Below, piece after piece: positions 10,693 to 20,878 of a stretch of 64,000 nt of DNA. Under the pieces are notes generated by a model. That model was not told where the DNA came from and did not search any database. It worked only from the letters and a program-made list of their open reading frames with translations. Position 1 is the first letter of the stretch; each line of letters starts with the position of its first letter. The DNA lies in NCBI GenBank assembly GCA_000827325.1, contig KN832872.1:496001-560000 (forward strand), written 5' to 3'. Source of the stretch: Oidiodendron maius Zn (Eukaryota; Ascomycota; Leotiomycetes; Myxotrichaceae). The position numbers and the translations under genes were made by a program.

Positions 10693-12037
10693 TCAATCAA
10701 TCATCATCTTCATCCGCAATTTCCATGCTTCTAAGTCCTTGATTTTAAGGTCCTTGGACTTGACTTCGTCCACTAAGAGCTCATATTTCTTTTCAAGTCC
10801 GTCAATGATGTCCTGTTTAAGTCTAAGCTCATGCTGCAATGAATTGATTTCTGCGTCTTTGTCACTTTGGCTAGTGTTTAACCTTGCCTTGCCCCGTTCA
10901 ATGATTAAGTCCTGCTCTAATATATGAAGCCGGGTGGTGGTTTGCTCTAGCATTGACTTTGAATGTGATGCTACTTCTAGTTGTCGATTGATAATAGCTA
11001 AAGCTTCATCCACTTCAGTAGGTAGTGTAGAATATCGTGATCGTTTTTTGCTCGCGTTTTGCTCTGAACTCGTATATTAGGGCTGGGAAGAAAAATATAC
11101 AAAACCTTGATACTAACCTGACTTTGAGGAGGCATACCCATGCTGATATTGGGATTCAGGGTGCGTATATATAAATTGCGGAGGTGGAGCAACTAATGAA
11201 GGATCTGGAAGCCTCACTCTTCTTGATTTATTCGATGCAGCGTTATCTCCTTTACTCATAACTTGAATAACATAAGGCCGAGATGTTGTAGAGCCAATGC
11301 TAGTGCTCTGCAGGTCTGCAGAGCAAATCTGTTGTCTGCTAGGAGCTTGCATGCCGTCTTTGCCTCTATTGCCTTGGGCCATGTCTTTAGACTGAACACT
11401 GTCAACCATAGTCGTACTTTCCAGTGCTTCTTCTACTGTGATTATCTGCACCTGACTGACGGTTGGGAGAGTCAGATAACTGGGACAATTTCCTAGTAAC
11501 TGGGAGCTAGCCAAGCCATGCGGATATAATAGTGAACATGCAGGGCAAGTCTAGTCCTGCGCCTCAGGATCTTCGCCTTGGTCTGGGTCTAAGCAGCGTG
11601 GATGATAGGGGCGGGGACAGTGAAAGCAATCCAGCAATCTACCAGGTTGTTTGCAAGAAAAGCAAAACGTATTCTGGAGTCGTCTTCAAAGGACCAAATC
11701 CGTTAATATATATATACCATTATACGGAATAGGAAAGGTATGCTTACTATGCTAGTCCTCACCCGAAGCTACTCGCTCCAGCTCCTCTCTTGAGAGAGCT
11801 GCCAGCTAGAGTGATCTACGTTGTTCTTTGGACAGCGTTGCGGTTAACCTTTTCGCATTCGATTCTTCAGGGACTGGGTTCTCCTCTATCTATAGTAGAA
11901 TTATTCGTATTAGTCGGCTTGCCACGCCGAGGCTTGGGGAGCTTACATCTTCTGACAGAAGGTCTTCGAAGCTGCTTCCCGGCTGAGTTGAGCCTTTGCC
12001 GCTTTATCGCACGCCCACGACGAGATGATGCCTCCAT
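10693..12037 (-). pseudogene. Decayed PHD-finger, coiled-coil nuclear protein gene
   Basis: A gene-like series of segments reads on the minus strand. From the ATG at 12037: a very basic N-terminus (RRGRAIKRQRLN, KPRRGKP; AT-hook-like), then an acidic/helical stretch, then a complete PHD zinc finger (about 11664-11540) with the C4HC3 pattern CFSC, DCFHCP, YHPRC and TCPAC. Then come a Ser/Thr-rich linker (11514-11110), an intron with donor GTTAGT and acceptor GTTCAG, and a final exon starting EQNASKKRSRYSTLPTEVDE that ends in a long coiled coil (11013-10693). The reading frame is interrupted: TAG at 11551-11553 sits where PHD fingers have a conserved Trp before CPxC (TGG to TAG), two further TAGs lie in the 11840-11730 stretch, and a one-base shift is needed near 11870. 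This looks like a host chromatin-reader gene that has recently died, though unseen introns could explain part of it. Confidence 0.55.
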
Positions 12038-12387
12038 CTCAGTTACTAAAGGGATTGTGGGGCTGTTATGTACTTTTTCATAATTTATAAATATCTAGTA
12101 AATAAGTGAAGGGGTTCAATTGTAATGCGTAATCTTTATTCTGGATTGAGATGACAAAGCTGCGGATAAGCTGCAGGAAAAAGGACATAAAATGGAACAC
12201 GGTATTTCCAAAGTGGTAAGCTTTTTCTCAATATAGGACCTGTTGGGAGCATCAGAGTTCAATTTAAGATTTGTCATCAGAAAAGTCATTCAACCACCCT
12301 TTTAAGTCGACGATAATGTAACGTACCGTCGGTGATACGATATGGTACAATGGTAGGCCATCATGGGCAGCATACTGATTAAATCAT
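12038..12387. other. Intergenic, no gene seen
   Basis: 350 bases between the start of the PHD pseudogene and the stop codon of the Mak11 gene. It should hold the 3' end of Mak11's neighbour transcript and the old promoter of the pseudogene. No site recognised. Confidence 0.45.
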
Positions 12388-13836
12388 CTAATCACTATCC
12401 ATGCCATCGCTTTCGGACTCTCCATCATCATCAAATCCCTCGAAATCGTCTGAGGGCTCCATGTCATCTTCTATTCCCTCGGCTTTGGGAAGCATAACAA
12501 ACGCTTTCAAGCAGGTGATGCGATTGGCGGTCTCGTATGTCCCAAGCAATTGCCCAACCTGTCTGATCGCACCACTGTGAGGCATTAAATCCTCCTCCGC
12601 AGATAGTTTCCAGACTCTGAGGGCGCCGTCACTGCCTCCTGTAACAATGAGCAGTTGTTTCGAGGTATCGTCTCGTAAACTCAATGCTACAAAGTCTTTG
12701 ATTCTTCCCGTAAACCCTGCATCCTTTCCTCCAAGTTGTGCAATTAATTTCGCAGAAGGAAGAGGTGTATCTTTTTCATCAACGACTTTCGCGGGCGAAA
12801 GATTCTTAGAAATAGTTGAATAGAACAGTATTCGGCCATCCTCTGTCGACACTGCGAGGATCTGAAGATCATCATCTTCGGCGACCTGCACATAGCAAAT
12901 CTGATGTATCTTTGACCGTGGTTCCGGTACAGCTTTGCACCTTGGATTGCTATCCATGCCGAATACTAGAACCCCCCTTTCGAATGCGACGCAGAATTCC
13001 TCCCCTACATCCGAACTGCCCCAGGCAACTTTTCTTCCCTCGCCACTGCTGAATCTGCCTTCTCCTACCTCCCCTAACATGGATCTCTCAAAATTAAGCA
13101 CTCCGGCCTTCTTTCCCGTGACTAGGTTCCAGAGCCTCATGCATTTCTCTCCTTTGCCAACTGATATCATAAGTTTCGTACTTGGATGAACCGCGAAATC
13201 GTTTATGCCGCTCGGGGCGCCTCCAAGAGGTGCTGTATCCCCACTGGGCCTGCCTACAGGCTTCGGAATCGGTGCCTTGATTGTTGATAGCAAGCTCCAA
13301 TCCCTGGTTCGAGTGACGGCAATAGTGCTATCCTCTGCTGAGCTCAGTAACTTGCTACGATTAGGAAAGTAGAGTGCGGTGACAGTGGAGGAGTGATGTA
13401 ATAAACTTCCTAGCTCGCGGTTTTGAGGGTTTTCGACCACGGCTTTGGTAGTGAGGGAGGGGATAACGGGGACAGTGATCTTAGAGGGTGCATGTGCAGA
13501 CAGGTGGTAGAGGTTTATGCGTTCATCGGTGCTTCCGCTAGCCAGAATTATCTTTTGGCTTTGTTTCGGAACAGGAGCTGATGGCGGTGAGAGGGCGAGG
13601 CTGCGGATAGCGGATGCATGGGCGTTGAAGAGGAATGTATCTGCAAATTGAGCATCCTCCTTCGGGTGAATGGTTACTGTAATGCCATGCAGTACTCGGT
13701 CGTAGGACCCCGCGATGATTTGTATGGTTGTGTTGACTTGGGGAGGGAACGTATCAGTCGCCTTCACCTTTTTAATTGGAACTGGTAAAGGTGCGGTATC
13801 TGAATCGCCATTCAAGTTCCGCTTTCGTTTTGCCAT
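12388..13836 (-). CDS. MAK11: Mak11/PAK1IP1-type WD-repeat protein (60S ribosome biogenesis)
   Basis: Single exon, 482 residues. Mak11 is a nucleolar WD40 protein needed for 60S subunit maturation. The N-terminus is basic (MAKRKRNLNGD, KKVKA), as expected for a nucleolar protein. WD units can be picked out at IIAGSYDRVLHGI, ASGSTDERINLYHL, LLSSAEDSTIAVTRTRDW, MISVGKGEKCMRLWNLVTG and VTGGSDGALRVWKLS; the central LMISVGKGEKCMRLWNL is the most family-specific. The tail is highly acidic (Asp/Glu/Ser run to the stop). Several linkers are longer than in yeast. Mak11 and NPT1 lie on the same strand, 544 bases apart. Confidence 0.9.
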   Translation of the reverse strand: MAKRKRNLNGDSDTAPLPVPIKKVKATDTFPPQVNTTIQIIAGSYDRVLHGITVTIHPKEDAQFADTFLFNAHASAIRSLALSPPSAPVPKQSQKIILASGSTDERINLYHLSAHAPSKITVPVIPSLTTKAVVENPQNRELGSLLHHSSTVTALYFPNRSKLLSSAEDSTIAVTRTRDWSLLSTIKAPIPKPVGRPSGDTAPLGGAPSGINDFAVHPSTKLMISVGKGEKCMRLWNLVTGKKAGVLNFERSMLGEVGEGRFSSGEGRKVAWGSSDVGEEFCVAFERGVLVFGMDSNPRCKAVPEPRSKIHQICYVQVAEDDDLQILAVSTEDGRILFYSTISKNLSPAKVVDEKDTPLPSAKLIAQLGGKDAGFTGRIKDFVALSLRDDTSKQLLIVTGGSDGALRVWKLSAEEDLMPHSGAIRQVGQLLGTYETANRITCLKAFVMLPKAEGIEDDMEPSDDFEGFDDDGESESDGMDSD

Positions 13837-14380
13837 GATGCTCTAGATGCGATCCAGCGGGAAAAAGGTTTTGAGCTGGGAGATATAAATTTCTTGCAGG
13901 GATGTTAGCTAGCGATAAGATCACGTGCCGCCAAGGATGACCTGCCCTGTGACATGCGAACGATGGGGAATTAAGTGTTAAAATACTATTTCTCATTAGA
14001 AATGTCATGGTGATAATATATCAAGCAGGATAACAGCAATTGATTTTCGTAATTCGGGTATTTCATCATCTCACTCCTCTTCCGGACTACAAACAAGAGT
14101 TTGTTTGCGCTTCCGTGCCATTAAGTCTATCAAGCTTAAATAACGAGATAGAAGGCGTTATAATAACCCCAATATAGCCACAAGGGATTGTCCTTTCTAC
14201 CGGTATCGGAAGTAACAATCTAGGATGACGATATTTTGAGATAAAATACCACTGGATGTTGTCTACGACTTGAATTCTCGCGAATTGATAATTATTTATC
14301 CTCTCTATCGTGCGCCAAGGACCCGAAAACTACTCCAATACCATGCTGTCCTCTGGTCCATAAGGTCATGACAACTAGTA
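13837..14380. other. Intergenic, promoter side of Mak11 gene
   Basis: 544 bases between the Mak11 start and the NPT1 stop codon (same strand). A CACGTG box occurs near 13922. No ORF or RNA gene recognised. Confidence 0.45.
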
Positions 14381-15841
14381 TCAATTTTGACCTGGCTCTC
14401 CTTCCTTTCCCCATCTCGACGACTCATCACCCTGGCCCCATTCCTTTTCTACATAGCCCAAGAGATGTTTTACTTTCTCCACGGTTGACTTATCCCCCGT
14501 ATTCTTGCCGATGTTATCACTGATCTTGACAGCAGGATTGCCGTTGGCTGAGCTCAATTTGATGACTATGTTAAGCGGCGTTGATTTCTTCCCTGTGCTT
14601 GTATGAACAAAGTCGTTGGTTAGGAAAGTGCCAATACCAAAAGTTGGCTGGAAGCCTGCCTCCTCAGCAATCTGCTTATACTCGAAACAGAGTTCAAGGT
14701 TGAGTGAGTCTGAGAAGACGATGGTCTTTTTCTCTTTGATACCTTGTTGGTCGTAGAACTCCCGCATCAGCGTCACAAAACTTGCCGGATCCCCAGAATC
14801 CTGTCGAACTCCTACAAAGATCTGTGCGAAAGATTTCGAGGCTTGGTTCTCGAGGGCTATGCTTGAATTGGATTCAGGAGCCCAAGGTTTAAGGGCCGAG
14901 GCCTCTGGGAGTTTCTGAGCGAAGGCCTTCAGGAAGGTGGGTGTCCCAAAAGTATCCGTGAGAGCGATACCGAGGACACCTTCACCAAAGCAGCCCACCC
15001 AATAACTCAAAGCACGGCGAGTTGCGGAAGCGTAGTCCTGCGTGATGGCAGCAATGCCCATGAACCACTCATGCGCTACGGTTCCGACTGGTGGAATGTT
15101 GAACCTCATTGCTAAATGGACATTACTCGTTCCGGATATCTTGCCTGGCAGACCAACATTCTCGCCCTCCTTCTTTGCCTTGATCAAGCCGCGGAAGACC
15201 AATGCTTGTGTGTGGTAGTCTCGTCTGCGTCTAGTACCAAACTCCGAAATTACACATCCTTCTTCGAGAAGCCTCATACCCTTGCGGAATGCCTTGTCTT
15301 CCTGCCCATCGTAAGTCCAGTCAGTATCCATGAATCGGAAGTAGGCCTCGCTGGTTAGAGCTAGCAGTGGAATCTCGTAGAGAATTGTCTCGACCCATAA
15401 TCCCTTGACCACGATGTCAATCTCCCCCAAGTCGTCATCGCTGCCGGAGTCCTGGACCGGAGTGAAGGTCGCCTCTATCTGGTCTCGAGGGTTGAGACGG
15501 AATTCCTTGAGATAGTCAAGGTAAGGCTTGTCGAGGTATGGGCAGGCATCTTGAAGAAATCGCAGCTCATCATTCGAGAGGGCAATGTTTCCGAGCTCTG
15601 CCTGATAGTAAGCGATGCCTACGGCGCTTCACGGGTGTCACTCACTATTGACCTGAAGTCGCAGCCACTGGAAGGCTGCTCTCGATAGCTTTTTTTCGGG
15701 CGTCCTGTTGGTGAAGGCGTACGTCACTGGTACGTTTGGAAAGTACTTCAAGACCGCGCATTGCATCGTCAACTTGTACAGGTCGGTATCGAGAAAGGAG
15801 ATGACCCCCTCTGGGAAGGGCGATGAGCCGTTAAACTCCAT
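14381..15841 (-). CDS. NPT1: Nicotinate phosphoribosyltransferase
   Basis: Two exons, 15841-15646 and 15597-14381, with a 48-base intron (GTGAGT donor); 470 residues. The enzyme joins nicotinate and phosphoribosyl pyrophosphate to nicotinate mononucleotide in NAD salvage (Preiss-Handler route). Family signs: the N-terminal LDTDLYKLTMQ, FTNRTPEKKL, ISEFGTRRRRDY, GTSNVHLA, PPVGTVAHEW (His phosphorylated in the yeast enzyme lies in this kind of segment), ALTDTFGTPTFL, VGVRQDSGDP and IVFSDSLN. The start at 15841 (MEFNGSS) is preferred to an in-frame Met at 15928 because it leaves a normal short lead before the conserved LDTDLYK. The acceptor was chosen so that the junction reads QVNKLGNIALS. Divergent from the dehydrogenase at 16181. 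Confidence 0.94.
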
Positions 15842-16180
15842 CGTGGCTATGGCAAGAAGAGTACACAGCTTGTGGCGTCCTTGCTGGCAAGCCTTGTAGT
15901 GGGGTGGAAATGAAGTTAAATGCACCAAGTTGGGATGCCTTCAATGACAGATGCGGTAGGTGGGGAAGGTGGGCGGGGGCGGGTTTGTCACATCTGCCTC
16001 GGATAGCCCAAGCGGCCCGCTAATGATGTCGAGATTGAAAATCAAAGGGGTCGACAGCACCGAGCTCGACCACCAGCTGGGAATACAAATACAGAACGCT
16101 GCTGTGCCTCCACAAGGATGGATATCAGGCATTATAGGACAGCCATTCTTCCATTGACCACCTTCTAGGCCTGCACTGCG
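15842..16180. promoter_or_regulatory. Divergent promoter region
   Basis: 339 bases between the NPT1 start and the short-chain dehydrogenase start. It includes a GGCGGGGGCGGG tract near 15970. No other site recognised. Confidence 0.45.
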
Positions 16181-17231
16181 ATGTTTGGCCGGCTCTTCAG
16201 CTCCGGTGTTGTGTTTGCGCCTGATACAGACATCCCTTCGCTTGACGACAAGGTAGTGCTTATTACTGGCGGTAGGTTAATCTGACTGATATTGCCAAGC
16301 TACCCGGCAGCTCTGACACTGACGTTTTATCACAGGCAATGTTGGCCTGGGAAAGGAGACCATCCTGCGACTGGCGAAGCACAAGCCTGCCCAGATATAC
16401 CTGGCAGCGAGAAATGATGCCTCAGCGCAGAATGCCATTTCGGATATTGAGACAGAAGTCCCTGGCTCTGCAGCCCTGATCCAGTACTTACACTGCGATC
16501 TCGCGAGCCTAGCCTCCGTGCAGGCCGCCGCTCATGCATTTATAGAGCTGGAGAAGAAGAGGGGCGGGCAACCTCGCCTCGATCTCCTGTTCCTCAATGC
16601 TGGAATTATGGCTGTACCAGCAGCCCTCACAAAGGACGGCTACGAAATACAGCTTGGAACGAATCACGTAGGCCATTTCCTGCTCACCAAACTCCTCCTT
16701 CCCACGCTTCTCGCCACTGCAAAGCTCCCTGATGCCGATGTTAGAGTGATCAGCCTGACCAGTCTCGCACACCTCTTCGCTCCTCCTTGGAGTGGGATTG
16801 TCTTTGACTCGCTCCGCACGCCAATGGCCTGGACGCCAACCCTTATGCGTTACGGCCAGAGCAAACTTGCCAATGTACTCTTTGCAAAAGAATTACAGAG
16901 GCGATATGGCAAACAGGGGATCACATCTGTGGCGGTGCATCCCGGTGCCGTGGACACGGAGCTCTATAGGACCGTCATCTCGACCTGGTGGGTCGCGGGA
17001 AGCATAGTGGACCTCGTAAGAAGAATACTATACCTCTCTGTAGAGAACGGTGTCAAGGGACAGCTGTGGGCAGCCACAGCTTCCGTTGGAGATGGTCCGT
17101 GCCAAGTCAAAGGTGGGGAGTACTACGAGCCATTGGGTGTCACCGGCCAAGGCAGTTGGCTGTCGAACAATACCGGACTGGCATTGAAGCTGTGGGAGTG
17201 GAGTGCAACAGAAGTAGGGGAGTACGAATGA
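16181..17231 (+). CDS. Short-chain dehydrogenase/reductase (retinol-dehydrogenase-like)
   Basis: Two exons, 16181-16271 and 16336-17231, 64-base intron; 328 residues. A classical Rossmann-fold NAD(P)-dependent oxidoreductase. The splice rebuilds the nucleotide-binding loop VLITGGNVGLGKET (TGxxxGxG). Also visible: HCDLAS, LFLNAGIMAVP, TNHVGHFLLTKLL, the active-site Ser in VISLTSLAH, and the catalytic YxxxK in RYGQSKLANVLFAKEL, then VAVHPGAVDTEL. The arrangement matches the retinol dehydrogenase/WW-oxidoreductase-like group that is common in moulds; the substrate cannot be told from sequence. A hydrophobic stretch (TWWVAGSIVDLV) after the active site may give weak membrane contact. Confidence 0.9.
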
Positions 17232-18068
17232 AGACTTTAATATTCGCAGATATACGACAGTTCTCGTATATCATATGGATATAGTGCGGAGAGTCATGTT
17301 TGGATTGACGGATCTGCCTCTTTTCATCTGAAGAGGTGGCCATAATCTTGCCCACCTGGAGAGTAGGGCTGGTGAATCCAGAATTATCTGACAGATTGCA
17401 ATGATTCAGCCGTGCAAATGTATGATGTTTGTTCAACCTTACAGAGCTAAGGAAAAAGCAGGTAAAGCGCAATCTCCGCTCCACCAGTAGTGGGTATATG
17501 TTGCGGTACCCGGAAGCTAGTCCAGTTTCGGGTGCTGAATAACCAACTCAAATACTGACTGGTGCTGATAGTTACTGAAGCCCCGAATACTAATATAGTA
17601 GACCGTATGAAGGAGTACATGCTATGGATGCCGAAACCACTTGATTTGAGTTACCTGAGACTGTATTGAGCATTCTAGTCTAGCCACGAAGATGTTAAAC
17701 CAGCCCTATTCGGCGCAAGGCCGCAGCGCCGACAAGCTGCGAGGCATTAAACCTCCGGTTAGTTATTTGCAAAATCGCGTGACGATGCCACCATCGATGC
17801 CTGTAAATTGAGGCATAAACAGCCTTCGATTTCACCATAGCCGCGGAGAATAAGAAACAGAGCACGCAACCATCCTTCAACCACATTCAACCTGCGCGAA
17901 TAACCTGTAACCCAATCCTCCTTACTTGACCGCTTCTGCAGCACGCAATCAACCACGCCGAATATTTGCTGATTTGCGACGCTTCTCACTTCTCCGCCTC
18001 AGTTTCCCCTCTCTCTTCTCCTATGCCCCTCGTCAGCACACGACCAGATTCAATGAACCGGTGAGGCG
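17232..18068. other. Intergenic, sconB upstream region
   Basis: 837 bases between the dehydrogenase stop and the sconB start (both plus strand). No supported gene. The last 130 bases are CT-rich (for example TCTCTCTTCTCCT around 18010), a common feature just upstream of transcription starts in moulds. Confidence 0.45.
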
Positions 18069-20253
18069 ATGGCGTCAGATCGCCTCAACCCTATCCGGCT
18101 TCTTGAAATACCCTCGATTCCCGCAGATTCCGGTCCTGCACGGAGTCATCGCAATCCTCTCGACATGGATATGTCGATGGACGAAAAGGATACTTTTGCA
18201 GCTGGGCAGCCGCCTTCGCAGGACAACTGTGATAATAAGCCCCTGCAGATCGATCCGGGCACCAGCATTGCCTCAGCAAAGAGGTTTGCTGGTCAGACAG
18301 TCGCCCCCTTCTTGGCTAGACATATCCCCGAGCAATATGCGCCGTTGGGTGTGACCCCACAGCCTCCGACTTCACAAAAAGACCCCAACACTAAATACTG
18401 CTATCGACATCGCCCTGATTCAAAATGCCGGAGGACGACAGATGAGCCGACCATGGAGAATCTGCAACGTGTAAGTGACAACTGAGTTCGGTACCTTCGT
18501 AGTACAGTACTGACAACCTGTATAGGAGCTCGAAACCCTATCTCAAGCTGACCAGCAGGGCATATCCCATGTCTGGTCGCTCTTCTCTGCTGCCCCTGCA
18601 AAGCACCGCAATTTGATGCTACAGGGCATCCTTGCGCAGTGCTGCTTTCCACAACTCTCATATTTATCCGCTGCCGTGCGCGATCTGATTCGAATCGATT
18701 TTATATCTGCTCTACCCAGCGAGATATCATTCAAGATTCTGTGCTATCTTGATACGACATCGCTCTGCAAAGCTGCACAAGTTAGCCAAAAGTGGAGAAT
18801 CCTTGCTGATGACGACGTGGTCTGGCACAAAATGTGTGAGCAGCACATTGATCGGAAGTGTACAAAATGCGGTTGGGGCCTGCCCTTACTAGAACGAAAA
18901 AGACTTCGTGATTATAAACGCCAACAACAATTGCGTGCAACGGGTCGTGGCCTGAATGAATGGTCACCACATCTAACTCCCACCGCTGAAGATGAGTCTA
19001 ATACGGATTCCGTCAAGGCGACCACCGACAGTCTTAAAAGACCTGCATCTATACAACTTGACGATTTAGCAGCAGCATCATTATCATCAGGAGTAAAACG
19101 ATCCTGTACTGCTGGCATTAACACTACGCCCTCTACTTCTACCGATGGCCCCAAGTTCCGACCCTGGAAGGATGTATATAGGGATCGTTTTAAAGTTGGC
19201 ACGAACTGGAAATACGGACGGTATTCCACAAAGGTCTTCCGTGGCCACTCTAACGGGATCATGTGCCTCCAGTTCGATGACAATATTCTTGCAACCGGCT
19301 CTTATGATAACACTATCAAGATCTGGGACATCGAAACTGGGCAATGCATCCGCACTCTGAAGGGCCACACCTTGGGAATCAGAACTCTACAATTCGACGA
19401 TACGAAATTAATCAGCGGGTCAATGGACAGCACAATCCGCGTTTGGAATTGGCGTACAGGGGAATGCATCTCGACTTACTCGGGACACACCAAAGGCATC
19501 ATAGGCGTTCACTTCGACGGAAATCTACTTGCATCTGGCTCTGTAGATCGCACAGTTAAGATCTGGAATTTTGAAGACAAGTCTACCTTTTCCTTAAGGG
19601 GACACCGGGACTGGGTTAATGCTGTCAGAGTTGATGCTGCGTCCCGGACTGTATTTTCAGCTTCTGACGACTGTACTATTCGACTTTGGGACCTGGATAC
19701 GCGAAGCACAATTCAAACCTTTGAAGGCCACGTTGGCCAGGTTCAGCAAATTACCCTTTTGCCGGCGGAATACGAACCGGAAGATCCAGATGCACAGGAG
19801 GACGGAGAAGTCGATGATGCGGCCTCTCCTTCTTCGACCTCCACGGCGCCGCTAAGTCCACACTTCGAACTACCCGACACGTTCGCATCTTGGCAGCCAT
19901 CGCGTCCAAGGCCTGCACGCTACATATTGACCGGAGCCTTGGACAGCACCATCCGCCTTTGGGACGTTGCTACTGGACGCTGTCTTAAGACCCATTTTGG
20001 GCATGTCGAAGGAGTTTGGGCTCTCGCTGGAGATACGTTAAGATTTGTGAGTGGATCCGAAGATCGAATGGTCAAGGTTTGGGATGCTAGGAGTGGAAAG
20101 TGCGAGCGGACGCTTGGGGCACACGAAGGTCCCGTTACATGTTTAGGGCTCAGTGACAGCCGGTTGGCAACGGGAAGTGAGGACTGCGTAGTGAGAGTGA
20201 TGTGCTTCAAGAGCGAAGAAGATGAAGCGCATGGTTCTGGGAGTCAAGCCTGA
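18069..20253 (+). CDS. sconB: SconB/Met30 F-box WD40 protein (sulfur metabolite repression)
   Basis: Two exons, 18069-18470 and 18526-20253, with a 55-base intron (GTAAGT donor, TACTGAC branch); 709 residues. SconB is the substrate receptor of an SCF ubiquitin ligase that shuts down sulfur assimilation genes when methionine/cysteine is ample (Met30 in yeast). The pre-F-box motif [17 protein letters not shown] and the stretch [17 protein letters not shown] are SconB signatures. The F-box is at about residues 196-242 ([23 protein letters not shown]). Seven WD repeats follow, marked by [54 protein letters not shown] and AHEGPVTCL. An acidic/Ser insert splits the fifth repeat, as in other fungi. 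Length is close to the A. nidulans protein. Confidence 0.96.
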
Positions 20254-20878
20254 GATTCCGCTGCCGCTTATGTTTCAACCTTCAGGCGAAGTGGGGAATA
20301 ACGAATTTACTTCGGCGTGTATATTACATTTGGGATATGGATTGATACCTTTGCTGTTGACCAGTGGAAGTTCGGTGCATTTAGACTGGACCAGGCAGCT
20401 CAAAAAGGCAAATGGCATTGCAGCGTCATTAGCGGTTCTCTCTAAATTGGCCGTGTTTAGATTAGGAAGGCAAATCCGGAGTTCTAGGCTTTAATGCAGT
20501 AACAAGTAAGGATTCTACCCTTGGTAACAGCCTATCTATCTATCTTGCTCATCACACTGTACTGGAAAACTTCTTGTCTTACACATTCAGCTAGATTACA
20601 TAGGTAGGTAGGCGAGCTATGGGTCGTATACAGAGGCACATAATAGGTTATTGTGGCAAATTAAGTCGTCTACTCACTAGAATTTCGCCATTTTTAAGGG
20701 CAATGTGGATTGCCACGTGATACAATCCTTCAGAAACTGGAGCTGGATACCTCAATCACCCATTGTCAAGTATTCTTTCTACTAGTAAGTATAACCAGTC
20801 TACCATTTCTATATCTAAGTGAGATCTTACTCCTATTATAATCATTAAAATTGAGCCATATATGTCATTAGAACTTCG
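20254..20878. other. Convergent 3' region, no gene seen
   Basis: 625 bases between the stop codons of sconB and the lactone oxidase gene. It contains CTATCTATCTATC near 20530 and GGTAGGTAGG near 20605, short microsatellite-like runs. A CACGTG box lies near 20715. An open frame continues from sconB in another phase (20222-20494) but lacks any family match. Confidence 0.45.

Noticed and set aside
11532-12083. Plus-strand ORFs of 66 and 97 codons
   Set aside because: Antisense to the PHD-finger pseudogene, whose minus-strand reading shows a real zinc-finger pattern.
17140-17484. Minus-strand ORF of 114 codons after the dehydrogenase gene
   Set aside because: Half is antisense to the dehydrogenase; no motif; probably chance.
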